A DNA stretch of 43,507 nt from positions 1 to 43,507 of the forward strand of contig JAZSRK010000083.1 in the NCBI GenBank assembly GCA_045538465.1. Direction: 5' to 3'. Positions 8,018 through 16,153 of the stretch are shown here, piece by piece; the first letter of the stretch is position 1; the number at the start of each line of letters is the position of its first letter. A program made the translations under genes and the position numbers. Under the pieces are notes generated by a model. That model worked only from the letters and a program-made list of their open reading frames with translations, had not been told where the DNA came from and made no database searches. This stretch comes from Limiplasma sp045538465 (GTDB lineage: Bacteria; Bacillota; Clostridia; Christensenellales; Aristaeellaceae).

Positions 8018-9904
8018 ATGCGTTACATTGGTTTTGATATCGGCGACGGCGAAAGCGCTGTCGCCTCTTTTGAACAAGGCTCCGGCATTGAGCCCGTCAT
8101 CCTGCCTGTTACGGGGTGCGGCAGCGTATTAAGCGCTGTGGGGCGCATCGGGAATGAGATCGTCATCGGTGAGCGTGCGTATACCGACGAGCTGGCCGAT
8201 GGGCTTAGTGTGCGCTTCAAAAGCCGCTTTACCTACGATACCGCCGTAAATAGCGATATCATCAGCTTTGTAAAAGGCGTATTGAAGGATCTTCGGCAGA
8301 ATAACTTGCTCAGGCCCGATGACCACTTTGTGATCGGCTGCCCGGCAGGCTGGAGCAGTGCCGCCCGAAGCCGCTACCTTGAGTTGATGGTAAATGCCGG
8401 TATACCGAACCCGCAGGTGATCTCCGAATCCCGTGCAGCTTTTCTGTATGCCAAGTATGCCAAAACCGTAGCGCTGAATGTGGATATTCTCAACGAAAGC
8501 GCCTTGGTGATCGACATCGGCTCCTCCACGCTGGATTTTGCCTACATTGTGGATGGCCGCGAGACCGGCGTTGGCACCTTTGGCGAGATCGCGCTGGGCG
8601 GCGGCCTGCTGGATGCCGAGTTTTTGCGCCTTGCGGTAGAACAAAGCCGAGACAAGGAAGCGATCAAGCAAGTTTTTCAGGAAAGCAAGAGCTGGTACAG
8701 CTTTTGCGAGCTGGAGGCCCGCCGCATCAAAGAAGTCTATTACAGCAAACTCGTCAACGATCCCACAGCGAGCATCAAAAAGCAGCTGCGCATCTGCTAC
8801 GACGGGGTACAGAAACTTACCCTGCAGCTGGATGCTGCGCAGGCGCAAGCGATCACCCATCGCCCCTTAGCTGTTCTGGGCGGGCGTTCCTTTGTGCAGG
8901 CGGTAAACGATGCACTGGACAACGCTGCCCGCCTGACTGCCGACCGACCGCCCAGGCTCTTGCTGCTCACAGGCGGCGCATCTAGGATGCCGTTTTTCCG
9001 TCAGGCCTGCAAAGATGCTTTCCCCGATGCAGTGGTGGTCTGCTGCCCCGAGCCGGAGTATTCCATTGCCAAAGGTCTTGCCTATGCCGGATGGGTGGAT
9101 GATAACCTGCGTGCATTTCGCCAAGCCATTGAGCAAGAGATCACTGAGCAGCGCATCAGCGATGTCGTACACGACGCGATGCCCGACCTGTTGCCGGGCG
9201 TGGCGGATGCGCTTGTGGATCTTTTGATGGACGAAGCCGCCTTGCCTATATACCGGGACTGGCGCAGCGCCAGAATACTTACTTTACAGGAAATGAACCA
9301 GCGGATGCAGAAACGCATGGCTGACGTGCTGTCTTCCCCCATGACGGAAGAAGCACTGGCCCCGGTCATTCACCAATGGCTGTGCAAGCTGTCACCCAGC
9401 CTGCAACGAATGATTGACCCCATCTGCGACCGCTACGAAGTGCCGCGCAAAGAGATGCAGTTGAATTTGACTGCCAGCGGTGCTGGTCAGCTTGCCTTCT
9501 CTGCTAAAGAAATGATGCGTCTCCCCTTTATTGGCACCATATTGGGCTTGATCGTGAGCGTCGTTATCGGTCTGCTTTGCGGTGGCGGCGGCCTTGCGCT
9601 CATCGCTACGGGTCCGCTGGGCTTTTTGGCAGGCGCTGTTATTGGTGTTATCGTGTCTCTGTTTGGCTGGAACATGCTTTCCGATGCACTGATGAAGGCC
9701 AACCTGCCCATGCTCACCCGGCGCATGACCAGCGAAAAGAAGCTCTCCGGCGATGCCACCCGCCAAAAGCTGCGGGAGTCCCTCACCAAGGAGCTGTCTG
9801 ATGAAAACGGCCAGTTTATACAGCAGGTGACCAGCGGCTTTTCCATCTCCTTCCGCAAATATCTGAAGGAGATCGCACAGGCCGCCGAGATCCCTATTGA
9901 ATAA
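8018..9904 (+). CDS. Membrane-anchored Hsp70/actin-fold ATPase
   Basis: The product has 628 residues. The first about 350 form an Hsp70/actin-type nucleotide-binding domain. Phosphate-1 is GFDIGDGES (residues 5-13), phosphate-2 is VIDIGSSTLDF (around D166), and the adenosine motif LLTGGASRMPF is near residue 319. There is no DnaK-like beta-sandwich substrate-binding domain. Instead the C-terminal half is helical, interrupted at residues 502-551 by a Gly-rich double hydrophobic segment (GLIVSVVIGLLCGGGGLALI), a likely membrane hairpin, followed by a charged tail. This differs from DnaK, HscA, MreB and ParM architectures. The AGGAGG ribosome site is well placed. It is the third gene of a linked set (6402-9904). 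I infer an ATP-driven switch acting at the membrane; substrate unknown. Confidence 0.8.
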   Translation: MRYIGFDIGDGESAVASFEQGSGIEPVILPVTGCGSVLSAVGRIGNEIVIGERAYTDELADGLSVRFKSRFTYDTAVNSDIISFVKGVLKDLRQNNLLRPDDHFVIGCPAGWSSAARSRYLELMVNAGIPNPQVISESRAAFLYAKYAKTVALNVDILNESALVIDIGSSTLDFAYIVDGRETGVGTFGEIALGGGLLDAEFLRLAVEQSRDKEAIKQVFQESKSWYSFCELEARRIKEVYYSKLVNDPTASIKKQLRICYDGVQKLTLQLDAAQAQAITHRPLAVLGGRSFVQAVNDALDNAARLTADRPPRLLLLTGGASRMPFFRQACKDAFPDAVVVCCPEPEYSIAKGLAYAGWVDDNLRAFRQAIEQEITEQRISDVVHDAMPDLLPGVADALVDLLMDEAALPIYRDWRSARILTLQEMNQRMQKRMADVLSSPMTEEALAPVIHQWLCKLSPSLQRMIDPICDRYEVPRKEMQLNLTASGAGQLAFSAKEMMRLPFIGTILGLIVSVVIGLLCGGGGLALIATGPLGFLAGAVIGVIVSLFGWNMLSDALMKANLPMLTRRMTSEKKLSGDATRQKLRESLTKELSDENGQFIQQVTSGFSISFRKYLKEIAQAAEIPIE

Positions 9905-9933
9905 AACTGCTGTCGAAAGGAGCACTCCACTTG

Positions 9934-10965
9934 ATGAAACGCCTACTTTGCGTACTGCTTTGCCTGATGCTGCTTGGCTGTTTAATGAGCATGGCACAAG
10001 CGGAGCGCTACACCGCCACTTTTCTGGATGTATTCGATACTGCATCCAATCTGGTCATTTATTCCGACCAGCAGGAGGAAGCTAATCGTATTGCGCAGCT
10101 GGTGCATACCGAGCTGCTGCGTTACCATAAGCTTTACGACCAATACAATGATTGGCCCGATGTGGTCGGCGTTTATGAGCTGAACCTGTATGCCGGCAGC
10201 AAACCTGTGCAGGTAGAACCGGAACTGTTCGATCTGCTGGTATATGCCAAAGAAATGTACGAACTCACCGATGGCAAAATGAACATTGCCATGGGCAGTG
10301 TGCTGCGGCTGTGGCACACCGCGCGGGAGGACGGGCTCGCCTACCCCGAAACTGCCGCCCTGCCAGATATGCAAGCTTTGCAAGAGGCCTCGTCGCATAC
10401 CGATTTGAGCATGCTGGTGCTGGATGAAGAAAACCAAACCGTTTTCTTCGCCGACCCTGACTTGAAGCTGGATCTAGGGGCCATCGCCAAGGGGTATGCC
10501 GTGGAGCAAGTGGCTCTGCTTTTGGAAGCGGAAGGGGTTCAGGGCGTGCTGTTGTCCATCGGCGGCAATGTGCGTTCCATCGGCCCTCGACCCGACGGCA
10601 GTGCATTCCCTGTAGGCATCCAAAACCCCGACCTAAAGGCAGAACAGCAGCACATTGCCATCGTTACGCTTTCGGATGCTTCTTTGGTCACCAGCGGCAG
10701 CTACCAGCGCTTTTACACCGTAGCCGGTAAGCAATACCATCACATCATCGACCCGACCACCCTGATGCCAGCTGAACATGTATGGGCAGTTTCCGTCATT
10801 ACAAGGCACAGCGGTTTGGCTGATGCCCTCTCTACCGCTTTGTTCAATCTTCCCATAGAGGAAGGACGGCTGCTGATCGAATCTCTGACGGATACAGAGG
10901 CTCTATGGGTGCAGCACGACGGCAGCATTCTCATGACCGATGGTATGCAGCAGCATTTATATTGA
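9934..10965 (+). CDS. apbE: ApbE-family FAD:protein FMN transferase, lipoprotein
   Basis: The product is about 343 residues. ApbE enzymes covalently attach FMN from FAD to Thr or Ser in exported flavoproteins. Diagnostic motifs are KLDLGAIAKGYAVEQ, LLSIGGNVRSIG (the GGN of the flavin site), VTSGSYQRF and YHHIIDPTT. The N-terminus is a signal peptide with a lipobox (LMLLGC), implying a lipoprotein anchored on the outer membrane face. An alternative SPase I site (AQA-E) follows. The start is ATG 9934 or TTG 9931. The AAGGAG site is 8 nt from the TTG and 11 nt from the ATG. It lies 29 nt after the Hsp70-like gene, so it may be co-transcribed. No Rnf, Nqr or other flavinylation substrate is in the window. 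Confidence 0.92.
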   Translation: MKRLLCVLLCLMLLGCLMSMAQAERYTATFLDVFDTASNLVIYSDQQEEANRIAQLVHTELLRYHKLYDQYNDWPDVVGVYELNLYAGSKPVQVEPELFDLLVYAKEMYELTDGKMNIAMGSVLRLWHTAREDGLAYPETAALPDMQALQEASSHTDLSMLVLDEENQTVFFADPDLKLDLGAIAKGYAVEQVALLLEAEGVQGVLLSIGGNVRSIGPRPDGSAFPVGIQNPDLKAEQQHIAIVTLSDASLVTSGSYQRFYTVAGKQYHHIIDPTTLMPAEHVWAVSVITRHSGLADALSTALFNLPIEEGRLLIESLTDTEALWVQHDGSILMTDGMQQHLY

Positions 10966-10971
10966 CAAGTT

Positions 10972-11026
10972 AAAAACGCCTTGTTGCAAGGAGCCATACA
11001 ACTGGCTTGCAACAAGGCGTTTTTTC
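10972..11026. terminator. Bidirectional rho-independent terminator
   Basis: Perfect arms AAAAACGCCTTGTTGCAAG and CTTGCAACAAGGCGTTTTT surround a 15-nt loop. T runs occur on both strands, serving the convergent apbE (plus) and HD-domain (minus) genes. Confidence 0.93.
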
Positions 11027-11032
11027 TGATGC

Positions 11033-11617
11033 TTACAGTGCTTCCATTTCTTTTTGAATGCTTTCCTCGCAGGAGCGCATGGCCATAATGGTCTTTTCAA
11101 ACAGGTCAGGCAATTCCCAGCCCAGCCGCTCTGCACCCTGCGTGATCACATCACGGGAGCAGCCTGCGGCAAACTTCTTGTCTTTGAATTTCTTCTTGAT
11201 GCTGGAAACCTCCATGTCCATCACGCTTTTGCTGGGGCGCATCAAAGCGGCAGCACCGATGAGACCCGTCAGCTCGTCAATGGCGAAAAGGATCTTTTCC
11301 ATCTCATGCTCCGGCTCCACATCGCTGCAAAGGCCATAGGCATGAGAGCAGATGGCATGGATCATATCCTCCCCTACGCCCGCTTCACGCAACAGCTCAG
11401 GGGCTTTCTGGCAATGTTCCTCGGGCCAGTTTTCAAAATCGATATCATGCAAAAGACCAACGATGGACCAAAAATCGGCATCCTCGCCATAGCCCTGTTC
11501 GTTGGCGTACCAGCGCATGGTGCCCTCCAAGGTGAGGGCGTGCTGAATATGGAAGGCTTCCTGATTGTACTTTTTGAGCAGCTCCAAAGCCTGCTCTCGG
11601 GTCAGATTGCTTTGCAT
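11033..11617 (-). CDS. HD-domain metal-dependent hydrolase
   Basis: This is a cytoplasmic protein of 194 residues. The HD-domain metal ligands are seen as HALTLEGTMRW (first His), GLLHDIDFENWPEEH (the HD pair) and HAICSHAYG. ELTGLIGAAALMRPSKS is a segment that recurs in small clostridial HD hydrolases. The family acts on phosphate esters, often nucleotides, but the substrate is not predictable here. The start is placed at 11617, where GGAGAGGAG lies about 11 nt upstream and the conserved helix begins. A longer frame continuing upstream would run across the promoter at 11654-11682. It is monocistronic and terminated by the shared hairpin at 10972-11026. Confidence 0.85.
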   Translation of the reverse strand: MQSNLTREQALELLKKYNQEAFHIQHALTLEGTMRWYANEQGYGEDADFWSIVGLLHDIDFENWPEEHCQKAPELLREAGVGEDMIHAICSHAYGLCSDVEPEHEMEKILFAIDELTGLIGAAALMRPSKSVMDMEVSSIKKKFKDKKFAAGCSRDVITQGAERLGWELPDLFEKTIMAMRSCEESIQKEMEAL

Positions 11618-11653
11618 GGGAAAATGTACTCCTCTCCTGTGGTTTGTAGCAAT

Positions 11654-11682
11654 ATCATAGCACTTGTATGGAGCGGTGGCAA
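11654..11682 (-). promoter_or_regulatory. Sigma-A-type promoter for the HD-domain gene
   Basis: On the minus strand, TTGCCA (11677-11682), a 17-nt spacer and TATGAT (11654-11659), about 37 nt before the chosen start. It helps exclude the longer open frame. Confidence 0.7.
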
Positions 11683-11705
11683 GACCGTGGTGAGTGAGAT
11701 TTTTG

Positions 11706-11741
11706 CATAACAAAAGCAACTCGCCGATGCGAGCTGCTTTT
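11706..11741 (-). terminator. Terminator of the hexuronate operon
   Basis: On the minus strand, a stem of AAAAGCA and CTCGC-type arms with loop ATCG and a single mismatch is followed by TTTTGTTAT. It sits just after the stop of the SDR gene at 11751. Confidence 0.75.
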
Positions 11742-11750
11742 GCTATGCCA

Positions 11751-12542
11751 TTACGGCTGCTTACCGATGTAGGCCAGAATGCCGCCATCCACATACAGGA
11801 TGTGACCATTGACGAAATTGGAGGCGTCGGAAGCTAAGAACACAGCCGGGCCTACCAGATCCTCCGTTTTGCCCCAGCGGGCAGCGGGGGTCTTGGAGAT
11901 GATGAACTGGTCGAAGGGATGACGGCTGCCGTCTGCTTGGCGTTCCCGCAGAGGCGCGGTCTGAGGCGTTTCGATGTAGCCGGGGCCAATGCCGTTGCAC
12001 TGAATGTTCTGCTCGCCATACTCGGAGCAGATGTTGCGGGTGAGCATCTTGAGACCGCCCTTGGCAGCGGCGTAAGCGCTGACCGTCTCCCGGCCCAATT
12101 CGGACATCATGGAACAGATGTTGATGATCTTGCCATGACCCTTCTTGACCATGGAAGGAATGCAGGCTTTGGACACGATAAAGGGGGCGTTCAGATCAAC
12201 ATCGATCACCTTGCGGAAATCTTCTGCGCTCATCTCGCACATGGGAATACGCTTGATAATGCCGGCATTGTTGACCAAAATATCAATGATGCCTACTTCC
12301 TGCTCAATGGTTGCAACCATGTTTTGCACTGCGGCTTCATCGGTAACATCGCATACATAGCCACGGGCCTTGATGCCTTTTTCGGCATAGGCGCTGAGAC
12401 CGCGGTTTACCAATTCTTCGTTGATGTCGTTAAAAACGACCGCAGCACCAGCTTCTGCCAAACCGCAAGCAATGGCAAAACCAATGCCGTAGCTGCCGCC
12501 GGTAACGAGAGCGATCTTGCCCTCCAAAGAAAACATATTCAT
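11751..12542 (-). CDS. kduD: SDR oxidoreductase, KduD/gluconate 5-dehydrogenase-like
   Basis: The product is a 263-residue classical short-chain dehydrogenase. The NAD(P) motif is TGGSYGIG, the NAG motif is LVNNAGI, and the catalytic Ser and YxxxK appear in INICSMMSELGRETVSAYAAAKGG. The segment ADGSRHPFDQFIISKTPAARWG and the ending ILYVDGGILAYIGKQP are typical of proteins annotated gluconate 5-dehydrogenase or KduD in uronate loci. Two roles are plausible. One is reduction of 5-keto-4-deoxyuronate-derived diketogluconate to KDG (KduD). The other is a fructuronate reductase-like activity. There is no kduI or mannonate dehydratase nearby to decide. The start at 12542 has GGAGG 10 nt upstream. 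It is the last gene of the uxa operon, 37 nt after kdgK. Confidence 0.85.
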   Translation of the reverse strand: MNMFSLEGKIALVTGGSYGIGFAIACGLAEAGAAVVFNDINEELVNRGLSAYAEKGIKARGYVCDVTDEAAVQNMVATIEQEVGIIDILVNNAGIIKRIPMCEMSAEDFRKVIDVDLNAPFIVSKACIPSMVKKGHGKIINICSMMSELGRETVSAYAAAKGGLKMLTRNICSEYGEQNIQCNGIGPGYIETPQTAPLRERQADGSRHPFDQFIISKTPAARWGKTEDLVGPAVFLASDASNFVNGHILYVDGGILAYIGKQP

Positions 12543-12579
12543 GTTTGGTTTTCCTCCAACAGTACAGGTTATGCCGAGT

Positions 12580-13617
12580 TTAGCGCTGCACACGGCCGCT
12601 GCCGCTGCCCTTCATGAGGCTTTCTACCTCAGAAACGCTGACGCGGTTGTAATCGCCGGGGATGGTATGCTTGAGGCAGCTGGCTGCCACGGCATATTCC
12701 AGCGCGGTCTGTTCGTCGTCGTAGTTGTTCAAACCGTAGATCAGGCCAGCGCCAAAGCTGTCGCCGCCGCCTACGCGGTCTACGATATCGGTGATGCGGT
12801 ACTTGCGGGAGAGGAAGAAATCCTTGCCGTTGTAGAGGCAGGCGCTCCAATCGTTGTGGTTGGCGCTCTTGCTTTCACGCAGGGTGATGGCAACGCGCTT
12901 GATGTTGGGATAGGTATCCATTGCCAACTTGGCGATCGCCTTGTACTGCTCAATGTTCAACTCGCCGTCTTCCACAGCACCGGCGCTTTCGGCCTTGAGC
13001 AGCAGAGACTTCTGGAAGTCCTCTTCGTTGGCGATAACGGTATCCACATACTTGACCAACTCGGTCATTACCTGATCGGCGGTCTTGCCGTACTTCCACA
13101 AATTCTTGCGGTAGTTCAGGTCGCAGCTCACATGCAGACCCATTTCCTTGGCGGTCTTGGCAGCTTCCAAGCTCAGCTCAGCAGCGCCTTCGCTGATGGC
13201 GGGGGTAATACCGGTCACATGGAACCAAGAAGCGCCTTCAAAGGCCTTCTTCCAGTCGATATCGCCGGGCTTGGCTTCGCAGATGGCGGAACCGGCACGG
13301 TCGTAGATGACTTTGCTGGGGCGCTGCACAGCACCGGTCTCCAAGTAATAGATGCCCATACGGCCTTCCTTGCGCACGATGTTGCTCACATCCACGCCAA
13401 AGCCGCGCAGTTCGCGCATGCAGGCTGTACCGATGTCGTTGGTGGGCAGCACGGTAACAAAAGCGGTATCCATACCGTAGTTTGCCAGAGAAACGCTTAC
13501 ATTGGCCTCGCCACCGCCAAAGGTGGCTTCAAGGGTAGGAGACTGGAAGAAACGCTCGTAGGCAGGGCTCTTGAGGCGCAGCATGATTTCGCCGAAGGTA
13601 ACAACTTTCTTGCTCAT
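12580..13617 (-). CDS. kdgK: 2-dehydro-3-deoxygluconokinase (PfkB family)
   Basis: The 345-residue product phosphorylates 2-keto-3-deoxygluconate to KDPG in the cytoplasm. It has the ribokinase-family N-terminal VTFGEIMLRLKSPAYERFFQ and the substrate-binding FGGGEANVSVSLANYG. The second PfkB signature is DRVGGGDSFGAGLIYG, with catalytic Asp at about residue 286. YYLETGAVQRPSKVIYDR is characteristic of KDG kinases. The start at 13617 follows AAAGGAG by 10 nt; the upstream ATG seven codons earlier lies beyond the ribosome site. It sits between eda and the SDR gene. Its Ala/Gly-rich C-terminus ends LMKGSGSGRVQR. Confidence 0.93.
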   Translation of the reverse strand: MSKKVVTFGEIMLRLKSPAYERFFQSPTLEATFGGGEANVSVSLANYGMDTAFVTVLPTNDIGTACMRELRGFGVDVSNIVRKEGRMGIYYLETGAVQRPSKVIYDRAGSAICEAKPGDIDWKKAFEGASWFHVTGITPAISEGAAELSLEAAKTAKEMGLHVSCDLNYRKNLWKYGKTADQVMTELVKYVDTVIANEEDFQKSLLLKAESAGAVEDGELNIEQYKAIAKLAMDTYPNIKRVAITLRESKSANHNDWSACLYNGKDFFLSRKYRITDIVDRVGGGDSFGAGLIYGLNNYDDEQTALEYAVAASCLKHTIPGDYNRVSVSEVESLMKGSGSGRVQR

Positions 13618-13662
13618 GGTGTTGGTGCTCCTTTTCAAATGATCGTGGTTTAGAACTGAAAG

Positions 13663-14619
13663 TTACTTTTGCAACAGATGGAAGGCAAAACCGGCGATAT
13701 CTTCCTTGAGGTAGATGGCGCGGAGCTTGCCGTCCTTCATGATGGCGCTGTCATCATCAAAGACGAAGCCGCGGCGTTCCAGATGCCAGCGTGCACGCTT
13801 GATATTGTTGCAAGCGATGGCAATATGACCATTCTTGCCATAGAAAGGGATCTTCATCAGTTCGAATGCATCGTCTACAAATACAGCGTTGGTACGGTCA
13901 TCCAGCGGCCAACCCAGCAGCTTGGCCAGCTTAGCAGCTTCGTTGCGGGCGGTTTCGGGGTCGCCGGTGTTCATGCCCACATGGCGAAGTTCCAAGCCCA
14001 GCATGGTGTTAACAGCGGTGCGGGTCAAGTCTTCGATGCGCTTCCAATCCTTGTTGGCAACGGCATCGGCGGGAACCATCCAGCTGCCGCCGCAGGCAAC
14101 GATCTTGTTGAAAGCCAGATATTCGTTGATGTTCTTTTCGTTGATGCCGCCAGTGGGCAGGAAGGTGACTGCACCATAGGGAGCCGCCATGGCCTTGATG
14201 AGGGGCAAACCGCCCAGTGCTTCGGCTGGGAAGAACTTGACCGTCTTGAGTCCTTCTTCCAGCGCTACTTCAATATCGCTGGGGTTGGCGCAGCCGGGCA
14301 CGATGGCAACGCCCTTTTCACGGCAGTAACGCACGATATCACGATTGAGACCGGGAGAAACAATGTAGGTAGCACCGGCAGCTACAGCCCGATCCACCTG
14401 ATCCCGAGTCAGCACGGTGCCTGCACCCAGAATGACCTCGGGCAGTTCCTCGTGCACGCGGCGAATAGCTTCCTCAGCTGCATCGGAGCGGAAGGTGATC
14501 TCGGCAACAGGCAGACCGCCGTCGCACAGTGCTTTGCAAAGAGGTACTGCATCTGCAGCATCCTCCACCTTGATAACAGGAACAATACCAGCCAAAGAGA
14601 GTTTTTCGATCATGTCCAT
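13663..14619 (-). CDS. eda: KDPG/KHG aldolase fused to a VOC-like domain
   Basis: The product is 318 residues, whereas stand-alone KDPG aldolases have about 205-215. Residues 1-205 are a class I aldolase. They carry VAEITFRSDAA (catalytic Glu40), ILGAGTVLT, IVPGCANPSD, the Schiff-base TVKFFPAEALGG (Lys128) and FLPTGGI. This half cleaves KDPG into pyruvate and glyceraldehyde 3-phosphate. Residues 207-318 look like a glyoxalase/VOC domain (GLELRHVGMN, FYGKNGHIAIACNNIKRARWHLERRG, IYLKEDIAGFAFHLLQK). The fusion is in one uninterrupted frame, so it is not an assembly of two genes. The VOC part may bind metal or sugar acid; its function is unknown. The AAAGGA ribosome site is 10 nt upstream. Confidence 0.92.
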   Translation of the reverse strand: MDMIEKLSLAGIVPVIKVEDAADAVPLCKALCDGGLPVAEITFRSDAAEEAIRRVHEELPEVILGAGTVLTRDQVDRAVAAGATYIVSPGLNRDIVRYCREKGVAIVPGCANPSDIEVALEEGLKTVKFFPAEALGGLPLIKAMAAPYGAVTFLPTGGINEKNINEYLAFNKIVACGGSWMVPADAVANKDWKRIEDLTRTAVNTMLGLELRHVGMNTGDPETARNEAAKLAKLLGWPLDDRTNAVFVDDAFELMKIPFYGKNGHIAIACNNIKRARWHLERRGFVFDDDSAIMKDGKLRAIYLKEDIAGFAFHLLQK

Positions 14620-14668
14620 GGTTCTTCCGTCCTTTCGTATCCATTGATGGAGTTTCGTTTTTACATTA

Positions 14669-16150
14669 CTACAGTGTTACACCCGTTTTAAAGATCGCCA
14701 TATCGTGGTAGCCGCTTGTTTCGCTAAGCACCAGCTCGCCCGATGCAATGGCCAGTACCTTATCCATCAAAGCCTGTGCCAGCTGGGGCATTTCTTCGCC
14801 CGAAAGCAATGTACCGGTGTTAAAATCGATCCAGTTGCTCTTCTTTTGGGCAAGCGGCGTATTGGAAGAGATCTTTACCGTGGGCACCGGGCAGGCAAAG
14901 GGCGTACCTCTGCCAGTTGAAAACAGCACGATCTGTGCACCGGCGGCAGCCAACGCAGTGGCGGCTACCAAGTCGTTACCGGGCGCAGAAAGCAGGTTAA
15001 GACCCTTCGCTTGAACCCGCTGACCGTAGGTGAGCACATCCTTTACTGGTGCAAAGCCGCTCTTTTGTGTGCAGCCAAGCGCTTTGTCTTCCAACGTGCT
15101 AATGCCGCCAGCCTTGTTGCCGGGAGAGGGATTTTCGTAGATGGTCTGATGGTTTGCCTCGAAATAGCGCTTGAAATCGTTGATGAGAGAAACGGTTTTT
15201 TGGAAGGTTTCCTCGTTTTCGCAGCGATCCATCAGGATGGTCTCCGCGCCAAACATCTCCGGCACCTCCGTAAGGATAGTGCTGCCGCCTTGTGCAATGA
15301 GTAGGTCGGAAAAGCCGCCGATCACCGGGTTGGCTGTGATGCCGCTAAACCCATCTGAGCCGCCGCACTTGAGACCTACCACCAGTGATGATGCAGGACA
15401 GGGGATGCGCCGGTCGCTGCGCATCTCCTCTGCGATGGAGGTGAGCAGTTCCATGCCCGCTTCCAGCTCATCCTCCACTTGTTGGCTTACCAGAAAACGT
15501 ACACGCTTTTCGTCTATATTCGACATGCGGCTGCGAATCTCCTCCACACCGCTATTTTCACAGCCAAGACCCAAAACCAGCACGCCGCCAGCATTGGGAT
15601 GCATGGCAAGGTCGGCCAAGATATTTCGGGTGTTCTCCTGATCGTCGCCCATCTGGGAGCAACCATAGGGATGGGTAAACGCATGAACTGCCTCTACGCC
15701 TTCGCCCACTAACCGCTGCGCCTGCTTTTCCAACGCTTTGGCAACACCGGATACACAGCCTACAGTGGGCAGGATCCACAACTCGTTGCGCACACCCACC
15801 CGACCATCTGCCCGCACATATCCGGGAAAGAAGGCTTGCTGTACCGGTGCAAGCGCACGGCTTTGAGGGTGCCATTCATAGGTCAACTCGCCGGATAAAA
15901 GCGTGTGCAAGTTATGCACGTGCACATGGTCGCCGGTGGCTATGTCGCACTTGGCTTCGCCAATGGGATAACCGTACTTGATAATGGTTTCGCCCGCTGC
16001 AATGGGTGCAAGCGCCAGCTTATGCCCTGCGGGCACGGCCTGCTTTGCAGTCACAACAGCATCTTCCACCTGAATGGTTTCGCCAGCTTCTAAAGCTCGC
16101 AGTGCGACCGCCACATTGTCAGAAGCAGAGATCTTCAATACTGCTCGCAT
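14669..16150 (-). CDS. uxaA: Altronate dehydratase
   Basis: The 493-residue product dehydrates D-altronate to 2-keto-3-deoxygluconate using Fe or Mn. The N-terminal SAF-type domain (residues 1-90) contains DNVAVALRALEAGE and ends in GDHVHVHNLHT. The large catalytic part follows, with GRVGVRNELWILPTVGCVSG, HPYGCSQMGDDQENT, GLGCENSGV, VGLKCGGSDGFSGITANP and ILFSTGRGTPF-like segments. Conserved cysteines are consistent with metal binding. The length matches the family. GGAGG lies 7 nt before the start at 16150, and the gene begins 3 nt after uxaB ends. Confidence 0.95.
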   Translation of the reverse strand: MRAVLKISASDNVAVALRALEAGETIQVEDAVVTAKQAVPAGHKLALAPIAAGETIIKYGYPIGEAKCDIATGDHVHVHNLHTLLSGELTYEWHPQSRALAPVQQAFFPGYVRADGRVGVRNELWILPTVGCVSGVAKALEKQAQRLVGEGVEAVHAFTHPYGCSQMGDDQENTRNILADLAMHPNAGGVLVLGLGCENSGVEEIRSRMSNIDEKRVRFLVSQQVEDELEAGMELLTSIAEEMRSDRRIPCPASSLVVGLKCGGSDGFSGITANPVIGGFSDLLIAQGGSTILTEVPEMFGAETILMDRCENEETFQKTVSLINDFKRYFEANHQTIYENPSPGNKAGGISTLEDKALGCTQKSGFAPVKDVLTYGQRVQAKGLNLLSAPGNDLVAATALAAAGAQIVLFSTGRGTPFACPVPTVKISSNTPLAQKKSNWIDFNTGTLLSGEEMPQLAQALMDKVLAIASGELVLSETSGYHDMAIFKTGVTL

Positions 16151-16153
16151 ACT

